A stretch of 32,794 bases of DNA from Vibrio mimicus CAIM 602 (GTDB lineage: Bacteria > Pseudomonadota > Gammaproteobacteria > Enterobacterales > Vibrionaceae), in the NCBI RefSeq assembly GCF_000338875.1, contig NZ_AOMO01000019.1:1-32794 (forward strand), written 5' to 3'. The position numbers and the translations under genes were made by a program. Under the pieces are notes generated by a model. It worked only from the letters and a program-made list of their open reading frames with translations. It was not told the origin of the DNA and did no database searches. Of this stretch, positions 24,238 through 32,794 are shown piece by piece. Each line of letters begins with the position of its first letter. Position 1 is the first letter of the stretch.

Positions 24238-24900
24238 ATGAAACGTTGGATTGTTCTGTCTCTGGCCATCTGTGCCTCCTCACTCTCACTGGCGCTCAAT
24301 ACCAAAGAGCAACAGTGGGTGGATGCGGTGAAGGCAACCTATGGCCCACGGGCAGGCAAACGCGTGGAAACATGGCGTCAGAAAATGGCGCAATTGGCAT
24401 CGCTGTCAGAGAAAGAAAAGCTCCAAGGCGTGAATGCTTTTTTTAATCAGCTCAACTTCGTGAATGATATTAATCTCTGGGGTTCCAATGATTATTGGGC
24501 AACGCCTTTGGAGTTTCTCGGAAGTAATGCTGGGGACTGCGAAGATTTCACAATTGCGAAGTATTTCTCGCTGTTAGAGCTGGGTGTATCAGATAAAAAA
24601 CTTCGTCTCGTGTATGTTAAGGCCATTGAGTTAAACCAATTTCATATGGTCTTAGCCTATTACTCAACCCCGAGTGCAGAGCCTGTGATTTTGGATAACA
24701 TCAATCCACAAATTAAACCTGCGTCTACACGCAAAGACTTACTGCCTATCTACAGCTTTAACGGTAAGAATTTGTGGCTAATGAAATCCAATAACGGACA
24801 ACTGGCTGGTGACTCTTCGAGACTAAGTTTGTGGAACGACTTAAGAGCAAGAGAGCGCTCACTAAAATTAAATAAACCTCTAGTTAGCTATGATGAGTAG
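24238..24900 (+). CDS. lapG: LapG, periplasmic adhesin-cleaving cysteine protease
   Basis: This 220-residue bacterial transglutaminase-like cysteine protease starts 8 nt after lapC. A signal peptide (1-20, MKRWIVLSLAICASSLSLAL) sends it to the periplasm. The catalytic triad is visible as Cys101 in NAGDCEDF, His136 in NQFHMVLA and Asp153 in VILDNINP. Trp80/Trp81-region residues WGSNDYWATPLEFL match the calcium/substrate surface of the family. It cuts the N-terminal retention region of LapA-type adhesins (FrhA and CraA in V. cholerae) and is sequestered by LapD when c-di-GMP is high, so loss of c-di-GMP frees cells from the surface. LapD follows after 5 nt. Confidence 0.95.
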   Translation: MKRWIVLSLAICASSLSLALNTKEQQWVDAVKATYGPRAGKRVETWRQKMAQLASLSEKEKLQGVNAFFNQLNFVNDINLWGSNDYWATPLEFLGSNAGDCEDFTIAKYFSLLELGVSDKKLRLVYVKAIELNQFHMVLAYYSTPSAEPVILDNINPQIKPASTRKDLLPIYSFNGKNLWLMKSNNGQLAGDSSRLSLWNDLRARERSLKLNKPLVSYDE

Positions 24901-24905
24901 GCACT

Positions 24906-26816
24906 ATGACGCTATACAAACAACTGGTCGCAGGGATGATTGCGGTGTTTATTTTGTTGTTGATCTCGGTTTTTACAATCCAGTTCAACACAACCCGCAA
25001 CAGTCTCGAGCAACAACAACGTTCTGAGGTCAACAATACCATCAACACGGTAGGTTTGGCTTTAGCACCCTATTTGGAGAAAAAGGATACCGTTGCGGTG
25101 GAATCGGTGATCAATGCGCTGTTTGATGGCAGTAGCTATTCGATCGTCCGTTTAATCTTCCTTGATGATGGTACCGAAATTCTCCGTTCCTACCCTATTC
25201 AACCGAATGATGTCCCCAAATGGTTCACTCAGCTCAAACTTTTTGAGCCGATCCACGATCGACGAGTGGTGACCAGTGGTTGGATGCAGCTCGCTGAAGT
25301 CGAAATCGTCAGCCACCCAGGGCCCGCCTACGCCCAATTATGGGAAGCGTTGATTCGTCTTAGTATTGCGTTTGTTGCCATCTTAGTGATTGGTATGTTT
25401 GCGGTGGCTTTCATTTTGAAACGCTCGCTCAAACCACTGCAACTGATCGTAGATAAAATGGAGCAGGTCTCCAACAACCAATTTGGTGAGCCGCTGCCGC
25501 GTCCTAACACACGAGATCTCATCTACGTGGTGGATGGCATTAATAAAATGTCAGAACAGGTTGAGAAAGCATTTAAAGCCCAAGCAAAAGAAGCACAACA
25601 ACTCCGTGAGCGCGCATACCTAGATCCTGTTTCTCACCTGGGCAACCGCGCTTACTACATGAGCCAGTTGAGCGGTTGGCTTTCAGAAAGTGGTATTGGC
25701 GGTGTTGCCATTCTGCAAGCCGAATTTATCAAAGAGCTGTATGAAGACAAAGGCTACGAAGCGGGTGATGGTATGGTGCGTGAGCTGGCCGACCGTCTGA
25801 AAACTTCTATCACGACCAAGGACATCTCGATTGCTCGAATCTCAACTTACGAATTCGGTATCATCATGCCGAATATGGATGAAAGTGAGCTGAAAATCGT
25901 TGCTGACAGCATAGTGACCTGCGTGGATGACATTAACCCAGACCCAACCGGTATGGCCAAAGCTAACCTATCACTTGGTGTGGTGAGCAATAAGCGTCAG
26001 TCTTCCACCACTCAACTGCTTTCTTTGCTGGATAACGCTCTGGCTAAATCGAAAGCCAACCCTGAATTGAATTACGGTTTCATTAGCAGTGACACCGACA
26101 AGGTGATTTTGGGTAAACAACAGTGGAAAACCTTGGTTGAAGAAGCCATTCACAACGATTGGTTCACCTTCCGCTACCAAGCCGCCAATAGTAGTTGGGG
26201 TAAAACCTTCCACCGCGAAGTCTTCTCGGCATTTGAAAAAGATGGCGTACGTTACACAGCTAACCAGTTCCTGTTTGCCCTTGAACAGCTCAATGCTAGC
26301 CACATTTTTGATCAATATGTCATTCAGCAAGTGATTAATCGACTGGAGCAAGGTGAGCAGACCGACCCATTAGCGATAAACATTGCTCAGGGCAGTATTT
26401 CTCAACCTAGCTTTATCCGTTGGATTAGCCAAACCCTGAGTAAGCATCTCTCTGTGGCAAACTTGCTGCATTTTGAAATTCCTGAAGGCTGTTTCGTGAA
26501 TGAACCGCACTACACCGCGCTATTTTGTAACGCCGTACGTAATGCAGGAGCCGATTTCGGGGTAGATAACTATGGGCGCAACTTCCAGTCTCTCGACTAC
26601 ATCAACGAATTCCGTCCTAAGTACGTCAAACTGGATTACCTGTTTACCCACAACTTGGATGATGAACGCCAGAAATTTACCCTGACCTCCATCTCACGCA
26701 CCGCGCACAACTTGGGGATCACAACCATAGCATCACGAGTTGAAACACAGACTCAGCTCGATTTTCTTTCAGAACATTTTATTGAAGTCTTCCAAGGCTT
26801 CATTGTAGATAAGTAA
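24906..26816 (+). CDS. lapD: LapD, c-di-GMP receptor controlling LapG
   Basis: This 636-residue inner-membrane protein has TM1 (about 7-25), a periplasmic LapD/MoxY output domain (about 27-145), TM2 (about 148-170), HAMP, and degenerate GGDEF and EAL domains. Trp126 in SGWMQLAEV corresponds to the tryptophan that P. fluorescens LapD (W125) inserts into LapG. The GGDEF site reads RISTYEFGII (311-320), so it cannot make c-di-GMP. The EAL site reads REVF (435-438), and QGFIVDK ends the protein, consistent with a binding-only EAL domain. c-di-GMP binding to the EAL domain frees the HAMP relay and lets the periplasmic domain hold LapG. It is encoded between its partners lapG and lapB. Confidence 0.95.
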   Translation: MTLYKQLVAGMIAVFILLLISVFTIQFNTTRNSLEQQQRSEVNNTINTVGLALAPYLEKKDTVAVESVINALFDGSSYSIVRLIFLDDGTEILRSYPIQPNDVPKWFTQLKLFEPIHDRRVVTSGWMQLAEVEIVSHPGPAYAQLWEALIRLSIAFVAILVIGMFAVAFILKRSLKPLQLIVDKMEQVSNNQFGEPLPRPNTRDLIYVVDGINKMSEQVEKAFKAQAKEAQQLRERAYLDPVSHLGNRAYYMSQLSGWLSESGIGGVAILQAEFIKELYEDKGYEAGDGMVRELADRLKTSITTKDISIARISTYEFGIIMPNMDESELKIVADSIVTCVDDINPDPTGMAKANLSLGVVSNKRQSSTTQLLSLLDNALAKSKANPELNYGFISSDTDKVILGKQQWKTLVEEAIHNDWFTFRYQAANSSWGKTFHREVFSAFEKDGVRYTANQFLFALEQLNASHIFDQYVIQQVINRLEQGEQTDPLAINIAQGSISQPSFIRWISQTLSKHLSVANLLHFEIPEGCFVNEPHYTALFCNAVRNAGADFGVDNYGRNFQSLDYINEFRPKYVKLDYLFTHNLDDERQKFTLTSISRTAHNLGITTIASRVETQTQLDFLSEHFIEVFQGFIVDK

Positions 26817-26830
26817 CCAAGGTCAGAGGC

Positions 26831-28945
26831 ATGCAAGATACGTTACTCAATTCGCTGGTGTACGTGAGTCGTTATTACGGTTTAGCGAATTCTCCTGAAG
26901 CTCTGATCAACGGCTTACCTTTGGCTGATGGCAAACTGACGCCTTTTCTCTTTCCGCGTTCGGCAGAAAGAGCTGGGCTGATTGCCAAAGAAAACCGCGC
27001 TCCATTAGACAAAATTCCGCATTTAGTTTTTCCTGTTGTGCTGTTGCTCAAAGGCGGAGAAGCTTGCGTTCTCAATAGCATTAATCCAGAAACCCAAGAA
27101 GCCGAAATCGTCACTGCGGAATCAGGGATGGTGCCAGTCGCCTACCCGATCAGCGATTTAGAAGCGCTGTATATTGGCCGCTATTTTATGGTCAAAAAGC
27201 AGTTTCGCTTTGACGAACGCTCACCTGAAGTGCTGAAGCCCAGAGACGGTCATTGGTTTTGGAGCACCATTTTTAAGTCAAAACAGATTTATCGTGATGT
27301 ATTGATTGCCTCAATACTGATCAACTTGTTTGCGATTTCCGCCCCGATGTTTTCACGGATTGTGTATGACAAAGTGGTGCCTAATTTGGCGTTTGAAACC
27401 CTGTGGGTACTCTCAAGTGGCATCTTGGTGATCTTCTTGTTTGACTTCGTGTTCAAAACACTGCGTAACTACTTCATTGACGTGGCCGGAAAAAAGTCAG
27501 ACATCCTTATCTCCTCCAAGCTGTTTAGCAAAGTAATGGGCATTCGCATGGAGGCTCGCCCGCCTTCTGTGGGCGCTTTCGCGCGTCATTTACAGGAGTT
27601 TGAGTCGATTCGTGAGTTTTTCACCTCTGCGACCATTTCTTCGCTGATTGATTTGCCATTTGCTCTACTATTTCTAGTGCTGATCTGGTTGATGGCTGGC
27701 CATTTAGTCTGGGTGCCCATTATTGGCGTATTGATCTTGGTGATTTACTCCATCTTAATCCAAGGCCGGCTGCGACGTGCTATTGAAGAAGGTTCAAGAC
27801 TCGCTTCTCAAAAATACGCAAACCTGATCGAAAGCTTATACGGATTAGAAACCGTTAAGCTGTTTGGTGCGCAGGGACAATTCCAGTATCGCTGGGAAGA
27901 AGCCGTTGCGCACATGGCCAACTGGAATATCAAAAGCCGCCGGATTACAGACAGCATTCAAAATACGGCAGGATTTGTTCAGCAAGCCGCTAACATCGGC
28001 ATGATCATTGTCGGGGTGTATCTGATTTCGAATGGTGACTTAACTATGGGTGGATTGATTGCGGCGACCATGCTCAGTGGCCGTGCGATTGGCCCCTTAG
28101 TGCAACTTTCACTGCTCTCTACTCGTTACAATCAAGCTAAATCATCCATGACCATCATAGAGCAAGTGATGTCGATGCCCGATGAACAAGAAGAAGGTAA
28201 ACGCTACATCCACCGCCCAATCATTCAAGGTAAAGTGGAATTGGATCGTGTGACTTTCCATTACCCAGACTCGCCTATCGCGTCAGTACGTGATCTCAGC
28301 CTCACCATTAACCCAGGGGAAAAAGTGGCGATCATTGGTCGTATTGGTTCAGGGAAAACCACGCTAGAGCGGCTGATCATGGGGCTTTACAAGCCAACTG
28401 AAGGACATGTGCGGATCGACGATACGGACATTTCCCAACTGCACCACATCGATATTCGCCGTAACATTGGCTGTGTTCCGCAAGACAGCGTACTGTTTTA
28501 CGGTTCGATTCGCGACAACATCACCCTAGGTAGACCTCTGGCGGACGATCGCGAAGTCATGGATGCCGCTAACCGAGCGGGCGTTACCGCATTCACTCAA
28601 CAAGACCCGGCGGGCTTAGAGCGTCAGGTCGGTGAAGGTGGTATGCTGCTTTCTGGCGGTCAACGTCAATCCGTTTCTATTGCGCGAGCTTTGCTTGGTC
28701 GCCCACCCGTACTGCTGATGGATGAACCCACCAGCGCGATGGACAACCGCTCAGAAATGCACATTAAACAGCAACTGAGTCAACTAAAACCGAGTGAAAC
28801 CCTTATCTTGATCACCCATAAAACATCCATGTTGGATGTGGTTGATCGCGTTATCGTCATGGAAAAAGGCTGCATTATTGCCGATGGTCCTAAACACTCC
28901 GTACTTAATGACCTACGCCAAGGTAATGTGCGCGCCGTGCAATAA
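26831..28945 (+). CDS. lapB: LapB, type I secretion ABC transporter for adhesins
   Basis: This 704-residue protein has an N-terminal C39-like domain (about 1-125) that lacks the catalytic cysteine and so should bind rather than cut the substrate. Six membrane segments follow (about 155-420), then an ABC ATPase with Walker A GRIGSGKT (503-510), signature LSGGQ (607-611) and Walker B VLLMDE (627-632). This is the usual LapB/RTX-transporter layout. It exports large RTX-type adhesins through LapC and an outer-membrane channel. It starts 14 nt after lapD and ends the unit at a strong hairpin terminator. Orthologous transporters in V. cholerae are simply annotated as toxin secretion transporters. 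Confidence 0.94.
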   Translation: MQDTLLNSLVYVSRYYGLANSPEALINGLPLADGKLTPFLFPRSAERAGLIAKENRAPLDKIPHLVFPVVLLLKGGEACVLNSINPETQEAEIVTAESGMVPVAYPISDLEALYIGRYFMVKKQFRFDERSPEVLKPRDGHWFWSTIFKSKQIYRDVLIASILINLFAISAPMFSRIVYDKVVPNLAFETLWVLSSGILVIFLFDFVFKTLRNYFIDVAGKKSDILISSKLFSKVMGIRMEARPPSVGAFARHLQEFESIREFFTSATISSLIDLPFALLFLVLIWLMAGHLVWVPIIGVLILVIYSILIQGRLRRAIEEGSRLASQKYANLIESLYGLETVKLFGAQGQFQYRWEEAVAHMANWNIKSRRITDSIQNTAGFVQQAANIGMIIVGVYLISNGDLTMGGLIAATMLSGRAIGPLVQLSLLSTRYNQAKSSMTIIEQVMSMPDEQEEGKRYIHRPIIQGKVELDRVTFHYPDSPIASVRDLSLTINPGEKVAIIGRIGSGKTTLERLIMGLYKPTEGHVRIDDTDISQLHHIDIRRNIGCVPQDSVLFYGSIRDNITLGRPLADDREVMDAANRAGVTAFTQQDPAGLERQVGEGGMLLSGGQRQSVSIARALLGRPPVLLMDEPTSAMDNRSEMHIKQQLSQLKPSETLILITHKTSMLDVVDRVIVMEKGCIIADGPKHSVLNDLRQGNVRAVQ

Positions 28946-28955
28946 CGACAATTCA

Positions 28956-28997
28956 ATAAAAGCAAAAGGGAACCCGATGGTTCCCTTTTGCTTTTAT
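28956..28997. terminator. Terminator of the lap operon
   Basis: A perfect 19-bp stem (arms 28956-28974 and 28979-28997, loop CGAT) with core AAAGGGAACC/GGTTCCCTTT and T-rich 3' arm. It lies 10 nt past the lapB stop. Confidence 0.92.
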
Positions 28998-29013
28998 TAC
29001 TCTAGAGAAACAG

Positions 29014-29140
29014 ACTTATGCATAAGTCGTCATTCTTTCGTGGTTTAGAAAGAATTAACAGAGCCTCACTTATAAACGTCAGTTTTTTGAACATTTCCCG
29101 GCAACTTAACAAAAATCCACTTATACATAAAAGTGTCATT
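29014..29140. repeat. Three ACTTAT-type repeats upstream of the phosphoesterase gene
   Basis: Copy 1 at 29014-29034 lies in a 16-bp perfect palindrome (29013-29028, core TTATGCATAA) followed by GTCATT. Copy 2 starts at 29068 (ACTTATAAACGTCAGTT). Copy 3 is at 29119-29140 (ACTTATACATAA then GTGTCATT). Spacings are 54 and 51 bp. The position in the promoter region of the next gene suggests regulator binding sites. A separate hairpin with ATTCTTTC/GAAAGAAT arms is at 29032-29055. Confidence 0.4.
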
Positions 29141-29205
29141 AAATCGTCGCCCTTATTTCACGTTAAAAAATAATGATCGGTGCTTTACCTAAATGGAGAA
29201 CCGTT

Positions 29206-31134
29206 GTGAAACTTTTAAGCGTCATTAGATGCCAACCTCTTAGCATAATACTCATCACATTATTACTTTCTGCCTGCAACAGTGAAACTGTTGATTCAGG
29301 ACAATCAACAAATCAAAGTCCAATAAAAGCATTTCAGGTATCAATAGAAGGGATACCTGCCCAAATCATTGGAGATCAAGCTATAACGGCGAGAGCGAAT
29401 GTCGATGCGCATATTCGTGCTGAATACTTATGGCAATTAGATGGTGAAACACTTTCCACAGAAAGTGATGTGGATCTGACCACATTACAAGATGGCAACT
29501 TTCTATTGAGACTAACGGTAACGGATAGTCTCACCTCAACGCAATCTGTAGCGAGCATTCAATTTAGTATCCGTGGACGCTCGAACCAAAAGCTCTATTT
29601 TGGTTACGGCTCTTATTGGAAATACTCAGATGACGGTCTTCCTAAGACAGAAGACTGGACCTCAATGGCTTTTGATGACAGTCACTGGAAAACGGGCCGT
29701 GGTTTGTTTGGATATGGTGTCGATGCACAAAACACATTTTTAGCCAATTATTCCACTCTGGACTTGGGTGGAGACAAGCCGACTTCTTATTACTTTAGAA
29801 AGGAGCTGAATGTAGACAACATAGACGTTGTAAAAGATGTTTATCTGAAAATGATCGTTGATGATGCTGCTGCAATTTATGTAAATGGTGTTGAGATTGC
29901 TCGCACTCCATACATGCTCTCAGGAGAAATAAAGAATAATTCCACGTTACCCACTGCAACAGCATTTCCTAATGATGAGTTCACCTTCGTCATTCCGGCA
30001 AGCGCCTTTACCCAAGGGAAAAACATACTGTCCGTGCACGTTTTAAATCAGACGATATCAAGCTCTGATGTTGCGTTTGATGCCACTTTAAAATCCAACA
30101 ATGTTTATCAAGGCTATTCGGATGGCCCATATGTCTTCTATCAAAATGAGCAAGTTGTGGTTAAAACCTTCACAGAAAATGGTTTCACAAGTCAAAGCTA
30201 CAATAGCCACCATGATGCAAAAGTCACAGTGACGCTTCCAGCAGAATTAGGCCAATTTGATGTTCAGTTGCGGGGAACATTTACTCCCCCACCATTTCGT
30301 TATGAAGCACCTGAGAAATTTTTCGTGACCTCTGACATTGAAGGAAATATAGAAGCTTTGGTCTATATGTTGATCAACGCCGGGATTATGGATAAAGATT
30401 TTCACTGGACATACGGTACAGGCCACCTTTACCACATAGGCGATCTCTTTGATCGCGGTGATTATGTTGCTGAATCTCTATGGCTTCTTTACCACTTAGA
30501 AGCACAAGCTCAAGCGGCAGGAGGTAACGTTCATTTCATCATGGGTAACCACGATATGATGAATCTCTATGGTGACTTTCGGTATGTTCACCCACGCTAC
30601 TACAAGAATGCCGCCTATGTCGGGAAGCCATTTATTGAAATGTATGGGCAGAATACAGAACTAGGCCGTTGGCTGAGATCCAAAAACATCGTAGAAATCG
30701 CCGGAGAGTATCTATTTGTACACGCCGGTTTTACACCTGAATTGATCGACAGAATTACCGATGGTTCAATTCCTCTGAATGAAATTAATAATATTGGCCG
30801 CCAACATAGCATTACTGGTTACAACTCATCAGACAGAAACTTCTATTTAGTCTCACGTTTTTATTGGGATAGAGACATCGCACGGAATTTAGTCACTCAA
30901 CAAGAAGTAGAGCGAGGATTAGCCCTCTTTAACGCACAAAAAATGATGATTGGGCATACTGTATTTGATAAACCAACGTATCTGTATGCCCATAAAGTCT
31001 TAGCTATTGACGTTCACCACCATGAAGACTACCAAAATAATAAATTCGTTCAGGGTGTAGAATTCGAAAATGGACAGTTTCTACACTTCATGGCGAGTAA
31101 AGAAAGTGGAGTGACGAAAACACCGATTCAATAG
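29206..31134 (+). CDS. Lipoprotein with jelly-roll and calcineurin-like phosphoesterase domains
   Basis: This is a 642-residue protein. I chose the GTG at 29206: GGAG is 7 nt upstream and it opens a lipoprotein signal ending LLLSAC, with lipid-modified Cys24. Then come an Ig-like segment (about 38-122), a galactose-binding-type jelly roll (about 127-295, with DWTSMAFDDSHWKTGRG and YVNGVEIAR), and a metallophosphoesterase (about 370-625). Metal-site motifs are DIEGN (starting Asp377), GDLFDRG (412-418), GNHD (447-450), then HAG, GHTVF and HHH. This resembles the Shewanella-like phosphatase group. Order and anchoring place it in the periplasm or on the outer surface. The substrate is unknown. 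The gene looks AT-richer than the lap genes and stands alone between two terminators, suggesting acquisition. Confidence 0.82.
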   Translation: MKLLSVIRCQPLSIILITLLLSACNSETVDSGQSTNQSPIKAFQVSIEGIPAQIIGDQAITARANVDAHIRAEYLWQLDGETLSTESDVDLTTLQDGNFLLRLTVTDSLTSTQSVASIQFSIRGRSNQKLYFGYGSYWKYSDDGLPKTEDWTSMAFDDSHWKTGRGLFGYGVDAQNTFLANYSTLDLGGDKPTSYYFRKELNVDNIDVVKDVYLKMIVDDAAAIYVNGVEIARTPYMLSGEIKNNSTLPTATAFPNDEFTFVIPASAFTQGKNILSVHVLNQTISSSDVAFDATLKSNNVYQGYSDGPYVFYQNEQVVVKTFTENGFTSQSYNSHHDAKVTVTLPAELGQFDVQLRGTFTPPPFRYEAPEKFFVTSDIEGNIEALVYMLINAGIMDKDFHWTYGTGHLYHIGDLFDRGDYVAESLWLLYHLEAQAQAAGGNVHFIMGNHDMMNLYGDFRYVHPRYYKNAAYVGKPFIEMYGQNTELGRWLRSKNIVEIAGEYLFVHAGFTPELIDRITDGSIPLNEINNIGRQHSITGYNSSDRNFYLVSRFYWDRDIARNLVTQQEVERGLALFNAQKMMIGHTVFDKPTYLYAHKVLAIDVHHHEDYQNNKFVQGVEFENGQFLHFMASKESGVTKTPIQ

Positions 31135-31179
31135 AACAGTTCATTGAACGAATCATCCTTATCTGTTCGCATTTCACGC

Positions 31180-31204
31180 AAAGGGCACTCAAGTGCCCTT
31201 TTTA
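31180..31204. terminator. Bidirectional terminator between convergent genes
   Basis: AAGGGCAC (31181-31188) pairs with GTGCCCTT (31193-31200), loop TCAA, with A on the left and TTTTT on the right (31199-31203). It serves the phosphoesterase (+) and possibly the FapA-like gene (-). Confidence 0.88.
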
Positions 31205-31208
31205 TAGC

Positions 31209-32794
31209 TCAAATCCCAATATCTGCCGCTTCAAGGAGTGAAGAGAACTTAATTTCATGCTGATTAAAGGTAAAGGTTGATGGTCCATGAGCTCGCTTGG
31301 TTAATATCCGCTCATCACCAAATTGGATGGTGACATGGGTAAAGACTTTGTTTTTGGCTTCCACCGTGTTTTCCGCCAATTGCTGTTCAAACTCTTCATT
31401 GAGCATGTCCAGCGCCAGCTTAATTTTCTCCATCTGCGTATTCGCTTCAACTTTGGCGGTTTCAATGGCTTGTGCTTCATCTTCGCCACGCTCGGCTTTA
31501 GGACGCTTTTTAAATTCAATCTCGCGGCGAATTAACGCCATAGTCGTGTCCTGCGCTTGCTTGTAGAGATCCTTGTGCTTGTTAATTCTCTCTTTGTAGC
31601 TTTGGTAACGAGCAAAAGCCTCAATGTGTGTTGCGGTATCACCTTCCACACCCAAGTTAAAACAGAGGATTTTGCCCCCCACTTTGGCATTACCTGCACT
31701 TAAAGTACCTTGAGTCTGCTTGCTATCAAGCACGATGAGATCATTCCCACAGCGGATAACATTACCCATACTGTGCACCGCAAGATGAATAGAATCCGCC
31801 GCTTGAAGCTCCGCGTACTGAGCGTAGTTCGCACGAATGTTCGCACCCGATTTGACCACACAACTCGGCTCCTCATCATCGGCAACTGTATGGCCAATAA
31901 TGCCTTTGCCCACCTCAATGTCGCCTTGCGCTTGAACATTGGCCGATTCGATAAAACCACCGACCGTGATGGAACCCGTGGCTCGAACGATCATCCCCGG
32001 TTCAACATCCCCCGCAATCACCACATTGCCTTTAAAACGGATATGCCCAGTTGCCACACTGACATGGTTTAAGCAAAGCGCGCTATCCACTTCTATGGTG
32101 TTCTTTTTGATCAGGGGCATGCCCGCCTGACTGGCGAGCAATAGATTGGGGTCATTCGGAGAAATGTAGGTTCCTTTGCCAGCCACCAAAACGGATTCTT
32201 TACCAGGTTTAGGCGGAATTTGTTTACCCTGCACGGTATAACCCATTTCACCTTTAGTGGCAGGTAAGCGACGCATCACAGGATCATTCTCACCCACTGT
32301 GATGGTTTCCCCAAGGTTACGCATATCGAGTTTGTTTTCACCCGCTTTTTTCTGTGGGCGCAGTACGCGCTTAGAAACATCTTCCACCAGCGGTACAAAT
32401 TGGGTATCGCGTCCTTGGATTGGCTCTTTCCCACGCGCAACGGGTTGGGTAAAAACTTCGCCGGGTTTGAGCTGATTACTCATCAGCAACACTTTTTTCA
32501 GTGCCAATTTGTTAATGCCTTTGATCACACTGGCCTGCGCTAACGCGTGAACTAACTCATTACCGCGCAAACCTCGGCCGCCATAAGCTCCCGTTACCAC
32601 CATGCTGGCGAGCATCTCTTTTTCACCCAGCACGACGGAAACCGTCGCATTACGGATCTCAGCGACAGCAATCCCTTCAAAGGCCGCTCGTTTACCTTCT
32701 TTCACGCAATTGATAAAACGAGTGACTTCTTCATCCAGTACGAACAGTTTACCCGCCCCCATTTGTGCCAACACCATAGGCAGCTCGCTGCGAT
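31209..32794 (-). CDS. fapA: FapA/DUF342-family protein, start beyond window
   Basis: At least 528 codons of a DUF342 (FapA) protein. An ATG at 32775-32777 has no ribosome site, and the frame stays open upstream (R-S-E-L-P precedes it), so the true start is probably outside the window. A central beta-helix-like region is built of short repeats (GNVVIAGDVEPGMIVRATGS, IESANVQAQGDIEVG and similar, about residues 235-345 from that ATG). A coiled coil (about 375-455) and a small beta domain (KVFTHVTIQFGDERI) follow. In V. vulnificus FapA is a flagellar-assembly protein at the cell pole that responds to glucose through EIIA-Glc; whether this paralogue has that job is not known, hence the low weight on the symbol. 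It converges with the phosphoesterase gene. Confidence 0.78.
   Translation of the reverse strand, partial: RSELPMVLAQMGAGKLFVLDEEVTRFINCVKEGKRAAFEGIAVAEIRNATVSVVLGEKEMLASMVVTGAYGGRGLRGNELVHALAQASVIKGINKLALKKVLLMSNQLKPGEVFTQPVARGKEPIQGRDTQFVPLVEDVSKRVLRPQKKAGENKLDMRNLGETITVGENDPVMRRLPATKGEMGYTVQGKQIPPKPGKESVLVAGKGTYISPNDPNLLLASQAGMPLIKKNTIEVDSALCLNHVSVATGHIRFKGNVVIAGDVEPGMIVRATGSITVGGFIESANVQAQGDIEVGKGIIGHTVADDEEPSCVVKSGANIRANYAQYAELQAADSIHLAVHSMGNVIRCGNDLIVLDSKQTQGTLSAGNAKVGGKILCFNLGVEGDTATHIEAFARYQSYKERINKHKDLYKQAQDTTMALIRREIEFKKRPKAERGEDEAQAIETAKVEANTQMEKIKLALDMLNEEFEQQLAENTVEAKNKVFTHVTIQFGDERILTKRAHGPSTFTFNQHEIKFSSLLEAADIGI

Overview
The window looks like part of the second chromosome of a Vibrio close to V. 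cholerae (V. cholerae, V. mimicus, V. metoecus clade). The diagnostic landmarks are a vqmR-vqmA quorum-sensing locus, a neighbouring lapC-lapG-lapD-lapB adhesin-control operon, pdxH, and a put (proline catabolism) cluster, in the order I remember from the VCA1067-VCA1084 region of V. cholerae. Species-level placement is from memory; no search was run.

Layout. (a) 1-5970: a lipid- or small-molecule-type envelope module. On the minus strand there is an AvrD-like double-hotdog protein, a NadR-type P-loop kinase and an MMPL/RND exporter (truncated by the window start). Divergent from them are a LolA-like periplasmic protein and an outer-membrane beta-barrel. The shared 170-bp control region holds a strong palindrome with an extra half-site two helical turns away, and a hairpin that would bury the avrD ribosome binding site. 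The AvrD/kinase pair looks AT-richer than its flanks and is the best candidate here for an undescribed biosynthesis-and-export system. (b) 6092-10585, minus strand: coniferyl-type aldehyde dehydrogenase with its Lrp/AsnC regulator, a dCache chemoreceptor, and a small zinc-ribbon protein. (c) 10769-17356, minus strand: putA, a free-standing PutA C-terminal (ALDH-superfamily) module, putP, and an AraC-type regulator that is probably PutR. (d) 17783-20866, plus strand: two exported coiled-coil/PEGA paralogues, the second carrying a sulfatase-modifying-factor-like domain without an obvious catalytic cysteine. Both have a shared 20-bp operator-like palindrome upstream. (e) 20890-21898: the VqmA operator, VqmR sRNA and VqmA, the receptor for the autoinducer DPO. 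(f) pdxH, then lapC-lapG-lapD-lapB: c-di-GMP-gated, LapG-controlled retention of a large adhesin secreted by LapB/LapC. (g) 29206-31134: a lipoprotein with a jelly-roll domain and a calcineurin-like phosphoesterase. (h) 31209-32794: a FapA/DUF342 protein on the minus strand, cut by the window end.

How it works together. Put degrades proline to glutamate, with import by PutP. The VqmA/VqmR system and the Lap system both bear on biofilm formation: VqmR is known to repress vpsT, and LapD/LapG control surface adhesins through c-di-GMP. Several genes have clear rho-independent terminators, which separate the units cleanly. No rRNA, tRNA, CRISPR array, transposase or integrase was seen.
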